DNA from: Sitta carolinensis
Lineage: Eukaryota; Chordata; Aves; Passeriformes; Sittidae
Direction of reading: 5' to 3'
Length of the DNA: 64,000 bases
NCBI GenBank assembly: GCA_032173965.1
Contig: CM063285.1
Span: 21,797,660 to 21,861,659, forward strand
Positions 11,334 through 23,631 of this stretch are shown piece by piece. Each line of letters starts with the position of its first letter. Position 1 is the first letter of the stretch. The notes under the pieces are model-generated. The model had not been told where the DNA came from. It ran no database searches and was given only the letters and a program-made list of their open reading frames with translations. The position numbers were made by a program, and so were the translations under genes.

Positions 11334-14300
11334 CTTTAAAATAAAACACAAAAGCAACACAGATCAAAATAAAAAAACAGCAACACATTTTCTATTAAAA
11401 AAATGAAAAAAAGTTTTTGTCTTTCTAATTAATATTGAATAAAAATCAGATGTCTGTTAGTGATGAGATGCATGTTTCATTAGCTATTCTTCACAGCAAA
11501 CAGATGCTTCCTACCATAAAATGTTAAACATTTAAATAGATGATGAAAAATGAGCAGATATGGCAGTCAGGAAACACGAAGAAACGTTTTGAGGCACAGG
11601 AAAAGTGGGGAAAGATGAAAGTGGGTAGTTCATTAAAGAAAGCCGAGAGCTTCTGCATAGACCAAAGTATCAGCTGGATCAGGCTGACAAGTGCAACTGA
11701 GAACAGAGGGCTTAGTGCCTTTACATTTGCAATGCTACAGAGTCCTGAAAATTGCTCCAAGTGCAAAATACACCCCCTTCTGGAAAGCCAGTGTTCCATC
11801 TTCATATTATACATGTTTTCCTCTGTTTATTGGGGTGGAGTTCAACAGATGCAGCCTTAACAATGCAGGAACCATAAATCCATCTCTGTTTGAGCTTCTG
11901 AAGCCTGGTACAAGAAAAAACACCACAGTGAATGTGTTCACACATTTTTTTCCCCTTAGCTCTGGAGCACACTGTATTTTGCAGGATGACTGCATAAATG
12001 CAGAACAAGTGGCCCACTGCCACTGCTGCAAGGACAAGTGGAGTCATGATGATGAAGTGATGATGAAGATGGTTGCTGTCACATGGGTGTTCCCAGCAGC
12101 TGGCTCGGCTGGTAGCTGTAGTTTTGTTTCTTTTTATCACTAGTACAGTCCCAGAAGATTGTTTTGTGGTTACTTAAGGAAAAATGTTTTGTTCTTATCT
12201 GTTGCCTTTTCTTGTCTCACTGACAGCTTTCTACTGCTCAGTTGCATGGGTAGGTTGGTCAGCTGCTCACTTTTTACTTGTTCCCTTTTTGTGGGCATGA
12301 GTTAATTCAAGTTAAATGTTCACTGGGATTTTTTGACTGACTGTCATGCACAGATACTGAATATTTATTGTTACCCTATTGTAGTTGGTAGCGACAGAGA
12401 CCCCTGTAGGAGGGAGCAAACAATTCTTAGCCTTATTTAATCTCTCAAATGTGTGATAGGCTACACAGCCCTACTGTGTAGAAATAACTTGCTTAACAAA
12501 AATAAAGACATGACATCATGAGAAGGCTGTTCATAATGAGACCTGCATGAGATTTGCACAGCAGTTATTTAATTTAAACAAGACCATCCCTATTAAAAAA
12601 AAAAAAAATCCTCTTGGATGAGTGGAAGAATCCTCCCTGATCCCACTACATGTTGGATGAAGACATCTGTAGATGAAACTTCTTTATAAAGTCGTACCTT
12701 GAGCATTCTTTGAATCTCCCAGCATAGGAATTGAATTTAATTCTTTTTTTATTAACTTTCCTATCATATGAAGTCTTTTTTTTTTTTTTTTTTTATCTGA
12801 GGATGAATGTAAGTGTCAGAAAAATAAATTTGTGGTAATGGGTGCTCCAGAGCAGCTGAAAGTCCTTGGGTGAAGGACTCCAACTGCTGGCTTGTGCTGT
12901 GGTCTGGCACCTGTGAGCCAAGTGTGGTGAGAGCTTTGGATAATGAGAGAGGTTGATGAATGTGTAATAGTTTGACGTCTCTTTTTTTTTTTTTTTTCCC
13001 TTCATAACAGCACAGCAGTTCTGAAAATATACAAATGCATTCTAAATGTTTGGCTGAGATTGTCAGCTTTATTATTCTTTTTGGTAAATTCTTTTTAATC
13101 TTACTTTTTAATGTTCTATGCATCTATTTGTAAATTCCTTTACTTTAGGAACATCTGTATTTTGTTTTCCCTAGTGTTATTAAAGTTGCATCAGATTTGC
13201 TGTCAGAGTATCATTATGCACAGCAGTGCCACCAGATTAGAGATTATTATGATTATGAACTACCCATACATTTAGTTCTCAGTTCTGTGCCAGTCTGTGA
13301 GCTGGCTGAGTGGATCTGATTTTCAGCACGGCTGTTTTCTACAATATATGGATGATTAAGGCATATAATTAACTAATGATTTATACTGCAATTTGACAAA
13401 ACCTTTTTGCTCTCATTGTCTACTCCGGACAGAAACCTTTCTGTAGCTTCAGAGAAATTTCCTCTCCTGTCTCCTCTAAACCTCAGCTATGAAACATCCT
13501 TTAATTTATAAAGGAACTTAACATTCCTCTTTGTAGTGGTGGAGATGGCTGTGCAAACTTCACAGCTTAGCATGGAGCATGAAGGGAAATACAAACTTTA
13601 AAAGCCACTAGGTCAAAGAAGAGCTTTTTGCAGCTATCCTCCTCGTAAAGCCAGCAGCAGTGGCAGCCAGCCATCCTCTGCAGAGGGTAAAGCTATAAAC
13701 ATGGCTTTTGAGGGCAGAACAACCCATCATTTCTGAAGTAACTGTACATGTAACATCTCCTTTAAGTGACAACCTGAAACAATAATAGTGTTTAGGAACA
13801 ATGCCTTGTTAAGAGTAAGTGATGCTGGAACAAGGGGACTGTAGCCGCCCTTGACTTTCTGACAGCCTGGGAGCCAGTGAGGAAGTGCAGATGGAGCCAG
13901 TCTGCATCAGCCTCTTCACATTCACTTCTTTTCATTTCAAATAGCAGGAAAATATTGAACAGTGCCAAAGTCCAAATTAGCCACTCTGCATACAATAGGA
14001 AAAATCATAGAGCACTGAAGACCACCTTAGATGCGAGTTCAAAAGAAAAATGTGTATGCACATCTTGCATGTACTGCTGATCCTCTTCCTTTAAATCCCC
14101 ACCATGAATTTTCCAGGAAAACATGGGACAAACAACAAAGAGAAAGTTCTCTGATTTATGTTTTATTCTAGAATGGGAGAAGAGAATGTTGGACAATATT
14201 CAGAGTGTTGTTTAAAAAATAGGGGCACATCTCAGAAAAGGGAATTTAGAGCTCTATCAGTCTCCTGTTTAAATCAGTGGCAAGCTTCCAAGTGGCTTCA

Positions 14301-14490
14301 GAGAAAGATTCAGCATTGAGAAAACAGACTGTGAACGTATTTTTTAGCTTATTCTGTCCACCTCCCCTTTTAAATGACTGAAAACATAAACCACATTTAG
14401 TGCAAATGGTTCTCACTGGTAATATGAAATGCATCCAGCAGTGTTGTAACTGCTTTGACAATACCAGAAGCTACAATACCACCCCAATCC

Positions 14491-14514
14491 TCCCCCCCCC
14501 CAAAAAAAAAAAAA
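14491..14514 (+). repeat. C10-A13 low-complexity junction
   Basis: A run of 10 C residues abuts a run of 13 A residues. A similar C-then-A junction occurs at 43808-43832. No repeat family is recognised around either one. Confidence 0.85.
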
Positions 14515-14916
14515 TTATAATAACTATGAGGAATGAATTTCAACTATTGGAAGTAAAAAAGAAAGCTTGTATCTTCAGTTTGAGGAAAGGCTTGGAAGAA
14601 AAACTGATTATGGCAAAACAGTAGAAAGGACAAGAAAACAGGTTAAAATCAAAGACCATCTGTGAGAATGGAAAACACCTGAAGATCAAATTTCTTGGGG
14701 CAAATAAAATCTTTTAAATCAAAGGAGATGTGCTGATTGGCTTTGGTGGTTTTGAATTCAAGCTTTAAATTGGATTGAAATTATTATGTCAGAATGCCTA
14801 TTGCAGTAAAGGTCTAAAACTAGATTTTTGCAACATGGTGGCCTACTATGAGTGAGGAAGCCATGGGGGAAGTCAACAAATCAGGAGAAGGTTGTATTTA
14901 TCCTTCATGTTGTATT

Positions 14917-15005
14917 TTATTTTATATTTATATTTATCTATATATCTATATATTTATTTATTTTATATTTTTACATATAAAATATGTAAATATTTTATAT
15001 TTTAG
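14917..15005 (+). repeat. AT-only low-complexity patch
   Basis: Almost pure A and T, with irregular TATTTA/TATATC units over about 90 bp. This is a low-complexity region of the kind that unwinds easily. There is no evidence for a specific role. Confidence 0.8.
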
Positions 15006-17260
15006 TCTTCAGACTGTTTTGTCACACCTTTGTACTCCTTCAGCATTGACTGAAAAGATATTCATCATTCTTAACAGTTGGGCAAAAATCGAATTCCATC
15101 TGTTTCTTCCCTAGTAAGTAACAGGAATGATGGTCTTAACAAAGAACTCTCCCCTGCTAAACACCACATCAATGGTATTTGTGCTTTCACGTCTAAAATC
15201 CTAGCTTCATGTATTTGGACAAAGACAAGCTACTTTCCTATGCAGAAGTCCATATGATCAGACAGCAGCGACAGCTGATCATCCAATCTGGTTAAAAATG
15301 CACAGCCATTTCTGCTATGTAACAGCTTTTTGATTTTTTTACTGGTACATCAAGGCAATTTTAGTAGGATAAGTTTTATATGGAAATTTGTATGAATGAG
15401 AATTTCAGGTCTCTCTAATGAGCATTTTAATTGCAGCACAGTCATCCAGAAATCTCTATAGGTTTATTGAAATGTTTCTCAATTGTTCATGGATTACTCT
15501 TTCAGTTTTCCTATCCGACCTTTTTTTATTATTTTGTTTTACATTGTATCAGCTTGTTTACATGATCAGCTTATGCTGCTCTGCAAGACAAGTCAAAAAT
15601 AATGTTTTCTGCATGGACCTAAATGTTAGCATTTGGATGTTGAAGCCCATCTGTCATTACAAACTCCATCCAATACAATAGTCAGTTCTATTACTTGGAT
15701 ATAGATAGAAGGGTAACACAGAAAATAAACCTTGAGAAACTGTAGAGGCATTGAATACCCACAACTATAGCGACCCCTGGGGCCAGGGAAGAAGTAGATC
15801 TGGGCTGTATCACAGTAAGGACAAAGGAAATAGATAGTGAATATTGTACTAAAATATATTTGTATGTTTGGTATAACTGAGGAGAAAGTGAGCTGAATCT
15901 TAAATGGCGTTGCATTTCAGCCACCTTATATCTGCTTACTCTCCTAAGTTACTGAAGCTAATTTCCTAAGTTTTGAAGAAATTGGCACAAATTCCCTGAT
16001 AGTTTGTTCTGGGTGGTCCTAGAAATGGATGTACAGCCTGTAGGTATCTGAAAGCAAGCATCGGCTACCCTTCTTGATACAGCACCCACCAGTGCAATTC
16101 TTGCATCCCAGTCACTCCCCAGTCATTGCCAGAGATACACAGCTGCCCCTAAGAGCAAATAACTGCTGCTAGAGGAGATGTTTGTCATTACCATAGATAA
16201 AACAGAAGATTGAGCTGAATATAGTTGTTCCTGACTGAAGGAACTAAAAGGTGGAGTCCAAGAACTCTGCACTATGCTGTTTTATTATTTTCCTGAGAAA
16301 ATAATGGGTTGGAAACCATCACATATTAATCGTTTTCATTATATTTCCTTTCTGTGTCCCTCTTATATGTCCTTTCTGCCTAGTTTATGTCTGCACATCC
16401 AATTACAACCTCAAAGTGCAGGTCACCATGTTCAAAACGTTACACCCCTTTCTGGCAACATCCTCATAAACAGCCTGGAGCATATGCTTCCTGTATCATC
16501 CCCCTCTCTAAGGGACAGAGGCTGTTATTGCTGATAACAACTCAGTGCCTTGGTGATTCACGGGAATTAAAAGCCAATACAGCCTGAAACATTTCGACCT
16601 CCCCCAAATTTACCACTTGATGCCTTACTCAGGACTTCCTAGAATGGTGTGGTCACCACCTCCTGATGCTCTTTGGCATGAGTGAAGTCTTCAATGCCCT
16701 TGGGTAAAATGACTTTACTTTTTGGAACAGAATTTTATTTTCTACATCAGTAGTTTTCACTGATTCCATGGAAACTACTTGCAGGACCTTGTCTATTTTT
16801 CACTTGTACTTATGGGCAATTTGCCATTCAGCATTTGGATTACTTTTGCATTCAAATGTTTTTTCTCTGTGACCGTGTATTAAAAAAAAATCTTCAACAA
16901 ACTCGTTTATAAAAGAGAGGTGATTAAAAAATAAACTCTTCTCAAGACTGAGATCCTCTGCTACAGTCTGCTTCGTGGATAAATTGCTCTGGAGACCAAG
17001 AGGAGTGAAAGAAAATGCTGTATTTAGAACATTTGAAGCTCATGGAACCTGAAGGGCTCATTGGCTGAGGTAGTAAATGCTTTTTCAGAGAGATTTCATC
17101 TGTCAGTTCTGCAGTGTATTTCGTGGATCCTACACAGCTGGAATTAGGGATTACAATAAAAATTTCTTTTAACTTTTGTCAGAGTCTCTCACATTCAGAG
17201 CAAGCAACCCTTTAAAGTCACCTTTGTTACAACTAGAATAATGCAAAACTAACCAAATTT

Positions 17261-17289
17261 CAGCCTAAAGCATATTGCAGCCTAAAGCA
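17261..17289 (+). repeat. 12-bp direct repeat, period 17
   Basis: CAGCCTAAAGCA occurs at 17261-17272 and again at 17278-17289. It is a local tandem duplication of no evident function. Confidence 0.8.
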
Positions 17290-17651
17290 CATCTGTTTTC
17301 ACCTATAAAGCTGTGTTGTTTAAAACTATGTCCTACTTGCAAGAAAAAGACCCCAATGAGGAACTATGAGTTTGATCTTGAAAAGATACAAAAGAAAAAA
17401 AACTTAACAAAAATATAATCAGAAAATTATTTCGATACTGTGTTTGAAAACATCCTATAAGTTCTTACCCTTTTAGAGCCAACTTAGATGTCCAGTTTGA
17501 GAATCTAATCCATCATTAATTATGGTTTTCAAGTAGAACTGGTATAATATCTCTTCATTTCTCAGTTGATTTAATTGAATGATCAGCCTCATGTTCTGAA
17601 ACCTAAGGATCATTTCACTGCGTGTTGCCAGGATGGTTACTATTTATAACA

Positions 17652-17653
17652 CA

Positions 17654-17691
<38 letters not shown>

Positions 17692-17720
17692 GTATATGTA
17701 TATATGTATGCATGTATGCA
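17652..17720 (+). repeat. compound microsatellite (CT)n(TG)(TA)n(TGTA/TGCA)n
   Basis: A CT repeat at 17654-17669 passes through a TG step into a TA repeat at 17673-17690, then into TGTA- and TGCA-type units. The array is probably length-polymorphic. Frames through it give repetitive TYIYMYI-type peptides, which are artefacts. Confidence 0.92.
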
Positions 17721-20700
17721 TTTTAAAGTGGAGTACACCAAAAAGTAATACTTCAGTGAAGGCAGTGATTGAAAGGTCTGTTCTGGACCATTCTGGAATT
17801 GCTTGTAGTGCACATTTTTTGTAGCTGACTTCTCTGGGTTTATCTCCCATTCTCACAAGCATATCTGTGTAGTTGTCTTCCTACTCTGGATTTGTAAAAG
17901 CATGTATTGTAAACTCCAAAAGAAACAGATGGAGTCTGAAGCTGTGTAGCTTTTAAACCAAAAATGTCAGGGCATCAGTAAATTTGTGCTATCTAAGAAA
18001 ATATCTGTACTCGAGATGCAAAGTAACTCTTTGCCATATCTTTCCATGTCTTTTGGATTTGATTTTATTTAAAGATGTCTGTGGAATGGAAAAAAAAAAT
18101 CAAAACTGAAACAACACTGAAGTCATTAAGGTTGTTGACAATTACTATCACAGTCTCAGTGTTTTGCTGATTAATTAAAAGACTTCAGTGTGTCTAATGA
18201 CACAATAAATTTAGTGGATCTAAGAATGACTTTCAGAACAGGATATGCTAATGTCAGGGTTATTTTCTACCTTTCTCTAATAGCGATCCGACGTGCTGCA
18301 TTATTTTTAGAACATAGTCCGTTGATATAAAGCTCAGTAAGGATGGCCTTTAAAAGAGCCAGGATGATTCTCTTCCCCTCACATAACAGACTCTGCTTCT
18401 CCTTCTAAATCCTAACTCAAAGCTGGCATTCCTGCCCCTTCATGTTAAAGGGTGCTACTTCACAAAGAGAAGTCACTATCTGACTCAATACTGTCGTTTT
18501 TGGTTTCCTAAGGGTTGTAGGAAACATTACATATATTTCTTTGTAGTGTAGTTTTCCACTGTGTTCTTTGTCCTACAGGTTTTTTCATCTTTTCTGACAA
18601 GTATGCTGATTTCCCCACACTGGTGCTTCTGGGTCAGGGAAGAATAAATCCTGGTGTGCCCTGCCTTCACTTAATTTAAAAGTAAGCTTTAAAGAAACAA
18701 AAATAACCAGCAGACTTTCTGCAGTGTATTAGTGAGGCTATTTGCTTCTTTATTTAATGTCTATTGAAATACCTTCTCCAATAACCTGCAGTGGGAGGGA
18801 TTTGAAGTCCTACCTCAACATCTAGTGAGGTACCTAGTGGGACAATGCAACCCTTTTCCTCCCTCTGTAGAGAGAGGAAGAAGGGTGGAAGTGTCTGGCT
18901 GTTGAGGTGGGCTCCTAGTCCATGGGCTGTCAGACCAGCAGGGTGTAGCAGGCAGGAGAGGAGGCGCCGGAACAGCCCAAGGCTGCCCTGTAAGTCACGG
19001 TAGGAGAAATATGTCGTGTGGCTGCTGGGGTGAAATGGGCTCTGTGGAGCAGCTCTGAAGTTTCCTAGTCACTCAGGAGAGTAAGATAGGAAGATTACTT
19101 GTCAGTTGCCATTCGGTCTTATTCTGAAGGAATCTAATTATGCAGGTTAGTTCAAGCTTTCCACAAGATGCACGAGCGTTCAGCACCTCAATGTTTCAGG
19201 ACCAGAAATGGGAAGAAAAGGGAAATGATTGCTCCTCATGACTGCTAAATCTCTGTACAACTCTGGCACTTAATAAATAGTGAGCTATGCTCTTGTAACA
19301 GTTAATAAACTATAAACATTAATTCATTTCAATGTTTTCTAGTCTAAATGTGATGATTGGTTGTTGGTGTATGGGTTTTGTTTTTGGTTGTTTTTTTTTT
19401 TTTTTTAATGTAACATGCATTCATTTGTTAAAATCTTGATGGGAGAACTGTTTCTGCTTGTGTCCTTAGGGAAATTGGCCTATCAATTTTCAGTTCCTAT
19501 AAAAAGGGATAGAAGAGAGTTCCCAAGGACTAGACTTGAGCAGATTGTGGAGGTCCATCCCATCCTACTTAATGCAGTTCAGATGTAGGAGTTTCCACCT
19601 ACTCTAAAAGATGATTAGCTTCTAGTGATTTTCCATTGCTAGCATAATTTTTAATGCTGTGCAATGTTTGTCTGCAGTCAAATGGTTCTGGTGAAGGCAC
19701 TGATACTGATCATATATACCAGTGTATGTGTGCACTAGAAATTTGTTTCTATCTCTATTGTGACCTCCCTCCTCCAGAATTGAGTTTCTAGACACACCCA
19801 AGTTTACATTTATCCTTAAAATCCCAGGCAATTGTATTTAAAGGAATGTAGAAAAGTTGTACTATTTTTATCTGACTGATTGTCACAGATTGTGGGGGTA
19901 ATAGGCTTTGATGAACTGTGGTGTGAGTCATTCCAGTAAGAAGATTTGTAATCACAAGCTGTGTATCTTGTTAGTTAATTTGGAGTACAGGAACAAAGTT
20001 TCATCAGAAGTTTGCAGCAGCAAAGTGATTTGTCTCCCTTAAGCACACAGCTCAGGAGAATCTGAAATTGGAGAGAGTATAAAGTTCATCTGACAGCACT
20101 CAAAGCATTTGTTCGCCTGGCTATGCTTGCTACATAAAGTCACCACAGTTTTTGTTACTTTAAATTGATTATAAAATGTTGCCATCATAGAATTTTGGGA
20201 TTTCTTTACAATGTTTCCAATATGATAGTTCATATGACTTTAATACAATTTAATCTCCAATTTCCTCAGGTCTCATGATTTCCCTGTATTATATTTTTTG
20301 TTTGGATCAAACATATCCTCTCAAAGGGAACTTTCTAGTAATCCTCCCCTTTCCCTGCATTTTGGTTTATATTTGGGAGTATATGAGTTAGACTGTGTTG
20401 ATTTGCCACTGTAAGCCCCCCTAAACCCATATAGCTCCATGGCAGGTCCTCTGCCCAGTGTATGGTCCTCCTGTGCTGGCTCAGGTGCTCACAGAACTGG
20501 GCACATATCCTGGGGCAGTGTTCTGTTCTCTGTAAGGACTGGGGGTTTAGTCTGGCCAGCTGGTGCACAGCTCCTGATTCACTTACAGCATCCTCCCTTG
20601 TGTAAGGATGGAGGAATGAGGTGTCAAGCTCTGAGCAAGCCAGTGCTGTGCAGTACACAGCGTGCTCTTCCCAGACGGCGCTGGCTCTGTGTTCAGGTGG

Positions 20701-23349
20701 CATGGTGCCACCAGTGGAAACTGCTGCCATGATGACCAGTGTCCTAACTCTATTTTAGCAGCAAGCTAAAATTGCAGAACACCCAATCACAAATCTGCCT
20801 TAATGAGTAGGACAGTGTGAGAAAGTTGCTAAGTGAAGTCCTGTTGGTAAATGTGAATGTTTTTTCTTTCAGTGTACATTAAATTAATGTCACCATTTCT
20901 ATATTTTTTTAATTGCTGTAAAATTCAGTTTTTCAAGTAGTCTCCCAAGTACTGTGTTAACATCTATCTGAAAAGCTGTTGACAATATCTCTGAAGATTT
21001 CTCCCCTGGCTCTTCTGTGAGTCTTCAGTATTGAATCTGAATGTTGAAGGTGGTACAGACAGAGAATAGAGAAGGCAGAATGTGAATAAGAATTGACAAA
21101 ATGAGCATTGCCAAAGTCCTCTGCAGAATGCCAAAGTGAAGAAGCTTGGTAGAAATGAGGACTGAGAGTTTCCTTTTAGTTTTTCTTCCTTGTGATACTC
21201 CTGTTGATGTCACTCTGAGATATCTTGGGGAAGCCTTTGTGTAATTCAGGACCAGGGGAACTGACTGAGTGATCAGCCACTTCACTGGCTTGCTGTGTGA
21301 CCTTTTATTGTTTTACTTCTGTGTCACAGTATTCTTCCCTCCCTAGAGATTTTTTAGAAATAAAATTTTAGTAGAGGATTCCTGAACTATAGCTAACATT
21401 TGCAAAGGATTTTGCTTCACACAAAAAGCAATGTAACAGCACTGTGACATGACACTTATTACTTGGCTTTATGCATTTATTATTTTTCCACAAATAGCTC
21501 TTTGGCTCAACCAAAAGGAGTGCTGGATGAAAAAATACAGTGTCAGCAACTTCATATCCTCTCTATTGCTTTATTTACTTCTTTCTTGAAAAATCTCACT
21601 TGTGTTCTTAATTTTACTGGGCAGTTGCTGATCAGTTTTCTCATCACAGCAAGACAAATTGTTCTCTGCAGACATTATTTTCACATTCGTTGGTGGCAGG
21701 GGAGAAACCATGTCGGTTTATCAGATTGGCAGATGTGATCTAGGAGAACTTCAGTTTAACTTCATAATCTCTATTTTCCAATTACTGTTTTATGTTTTCT
21801 TAACTGGTCTTTTAAAGAGCTGGATTCTGTCTTGTCTTGTTTATTTATAGAATAAGTAAAATCAAGAGAAAAAAAATCTGGAATAAGATTCAGCTCTGCT
21901 TGGTGCTGCTGTATGGAGCAGTGAGGATGGTACAGTACTACCAGAGCACCCCAAAGAGAGGGTGCTGTATCCCATTGCCTCTGTGATACAGAGACACTCT
22001 GCAAAAGCCATCGGATGATCTTCAAAGTACCAATAGCAAGGTCATTAAAGACCTGCCAAGTGCAATGTCTGTTGGACTGTAGAAAACAAAACACTGTTTC
22101 AGGACTAATGGAAATTTCCACAAAACAGGCAGGATGTGAAAAAAAGCCCCACACTCACCCAACCCTTAAAAACATTAAAGGTCATAAAGTACATGTATTA
22201 GTAATGTTTTGTGGATCTATAGGAAGCTTTCAACAAAAAGAGTATAAGGATGATGTCAGAGGATGTGATGCCTGAAATATAGAAAGGAGTTGGATTTTCT
22301 TATGCATAATTATATTTACATGTATATCAAGTTTCTATTGCATATCATATTTCAAGTGTAAATTGGACTGCCTCCTTCATTTCAGATAAGAATTCCCTTT
22401 ATTTGAAGCTCTGCTGAAGCAAAGGAAAAAGTAAGAACAAACACAGGACTTGGTTCTCCAGTAGAAAAAAAAAGTTTTGTAAACCAATAGTTATCCTTTG
22501 CTTAATGAGAAGCTGAGCAGAATATTTCTGTCAGCTCTGCTGGTGTAAGGGATTCAGAAGCAGTGTGTGGCCAAGGAACATAAGGAAGAGTGACCTTGGT
22601 ATCTTTAAATATTTCTTTGTTTTTCTTCTCTGTTTTGGTGAAGCTGTGCTAATTTGGGGAATTTGTCTTATTGCGATCCAAATGATAAATAATGTACTAG
22701 CCAAAGCTGCAAAACAGAAATGAAATACTTTTGAAGTTGTTCAAATTATTTTTAATAGAGTTTGGAACATTTTTCTTAGTAGTTTTACCCTAAAGAATAA
22801 ATCTTGAATATGATTAAGTCGATGAGCCACTTTAAATCTAGATTCAATAACAGCTTGTTTGTTCTGCTTACTCTCATCTGTCTTTGTTTCCTTTTTTTTT
22901 TTTTTTTTTTTTTTGTTTGTTTGTTTGTTTTTTGTTTGCTTTGGATTTATTTGGGGGTTTTATTTATGCTGATTTTTTCCTGTTTTCTTCTTTTATCTTA
23001 CAAATTTATTCCTCTTTCACAATATTCTTTCTTTTCTTGATTTCATTTTACCTGGGAACTCATAAAACATAATTATTATCATTATTTTACCTTTTAAACT
23101 CTATTTAAAAATCATTTATTAATGTGTAGTTATGTTGAATATATAGAATTTTTCCCATATATCTAATTCTGATTTAAGTGAAAAATTAAATATTTTCTTT
23201 TTGACCTGATCTAACAGAACAGGAAGAGTTAGTTAACATACTGTAAGAGATTCAAACAGAGGATTTGCTAATACTTGCAATTTGCTAGCAGAAAAACTGT
23301 GTTTTTTTTGGTTTTTTTTTTTCTATCGGGGCATTGGATATTACTTCAG
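17721..23349. other. non-coding DNA with two GC-richer patches
   Basis: It is mostly AT-rich. Two patches stand out. About 18780-19080 contains a rare GGCGCCGG and other CpGs. About 20400-20750 has long open frames on both strands (131 codons minus, 97 codons plus). Neither patch has a recognisable protein family or repeat consensus. They may be old LTR or DNA-transposon remnants, but this was not established. T16 lies at 19391-19406. Confidence 0.6.
22892..22940 (+). repeat. T23 run followed by (GTTT)n
   Basis: There are 23 T residues at 22892-22914, then TTTG/GTTT units to about 22940. It could be the reverse complement of a degraded A-rich tail, but no retroelement body is recognised next to it. 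Confidence 0.88.
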
Positions 23350-23631
23350 CAGGATCTCTCCTTTCTCGTGACCAGTGAGAGGAGCCTAGGAAATGGTGTG
23401 ACACTGAGTCAGGGGAGGTTTAGGTTGGATGTCAGGAGAAGTTTTTCATGCAGAGGATGGTTGGGCACTGGAACAGGCTCCCCAGGGAAGTGGTCCCAGT
23501 GCCAAGCCTGTCGGAGTTCAAGAAGTGTTTGGACTGTGCTCTCAGGCACGTGGTGTGACTCCTGGGGATGGTCCTGTGCAGTTGGACTCGATGATCCTGA
23601 TGTATCCCTTCCAACTCAGCATATTCTATGA
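23350..23631 (+). mobile_element. CR1 LINE, 3' end fragment, plus orientation
   Basis: The text follows the avian CR1 3' terminal region as I know it: GGGGAGGTTTAGGTTGGAT, then GGAACAGGCTCCCCAGGGAA, then TTGGACTCGATGATCCTGAT and a terminal ATTCTATG. CR1 copies are typically 5'-truncated and end in ATTCTATG-like octamers, and both features are seen here. The copy is about 280 bp and covers only the distal part of the element, so no reverse transcriptase is encoded. A 118-codon frame crossing it is not a gene. CR1 is the dominant LINE of birds and is also present in other sauropsids. Confidence 0.9.

Larger units (their letters stand above)
11334..17651. other. AT-rich non-coding DNA, no gene seen
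   Basis: The stretch is unique-looking with several T and A runs: A14 at 12595-12608, T19 at 12776-12794 and T16 at 12982-12997. Frames on both strands overlap between about 11524 and 12143, in the pattern of chance open frames rather than a gene. An AT-only patch is listed separately. No repeat consensus or RNA gene is recognised. Confidence 0.65.

Noticed and set aside
11524..12143. Cluster of frames of 96-150 codons on both strands
   Set aside because: Mutually overlapping frames on both strands, with no family resemblance, indicate locally low stop density rather than a gene.
14003..14040. AAATCATAGAGCACTGAAGA resembling a CR1 3' tail
   Set aside because: Only the first few bases match; the following sequence does not continue as CR1.
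17065..17074. TGAGGTAGTA, the start of let-7 family microRNAs
   Set aside because: The match stops after ten bases and no complementary arm for a precursor hairpin is nearby.
17633..17862. Frames with repetitive YIYMYI and TQRERE peptides
   Set aside because: These are translations of the compound CT/TA microsatellite.
20335..20732. 131-codon minus and 97-codon plus frames over the same DNA
   Set aside because: GC-richer DNA has fewer stop codons on both strands; neither product shows a recognisable domain.
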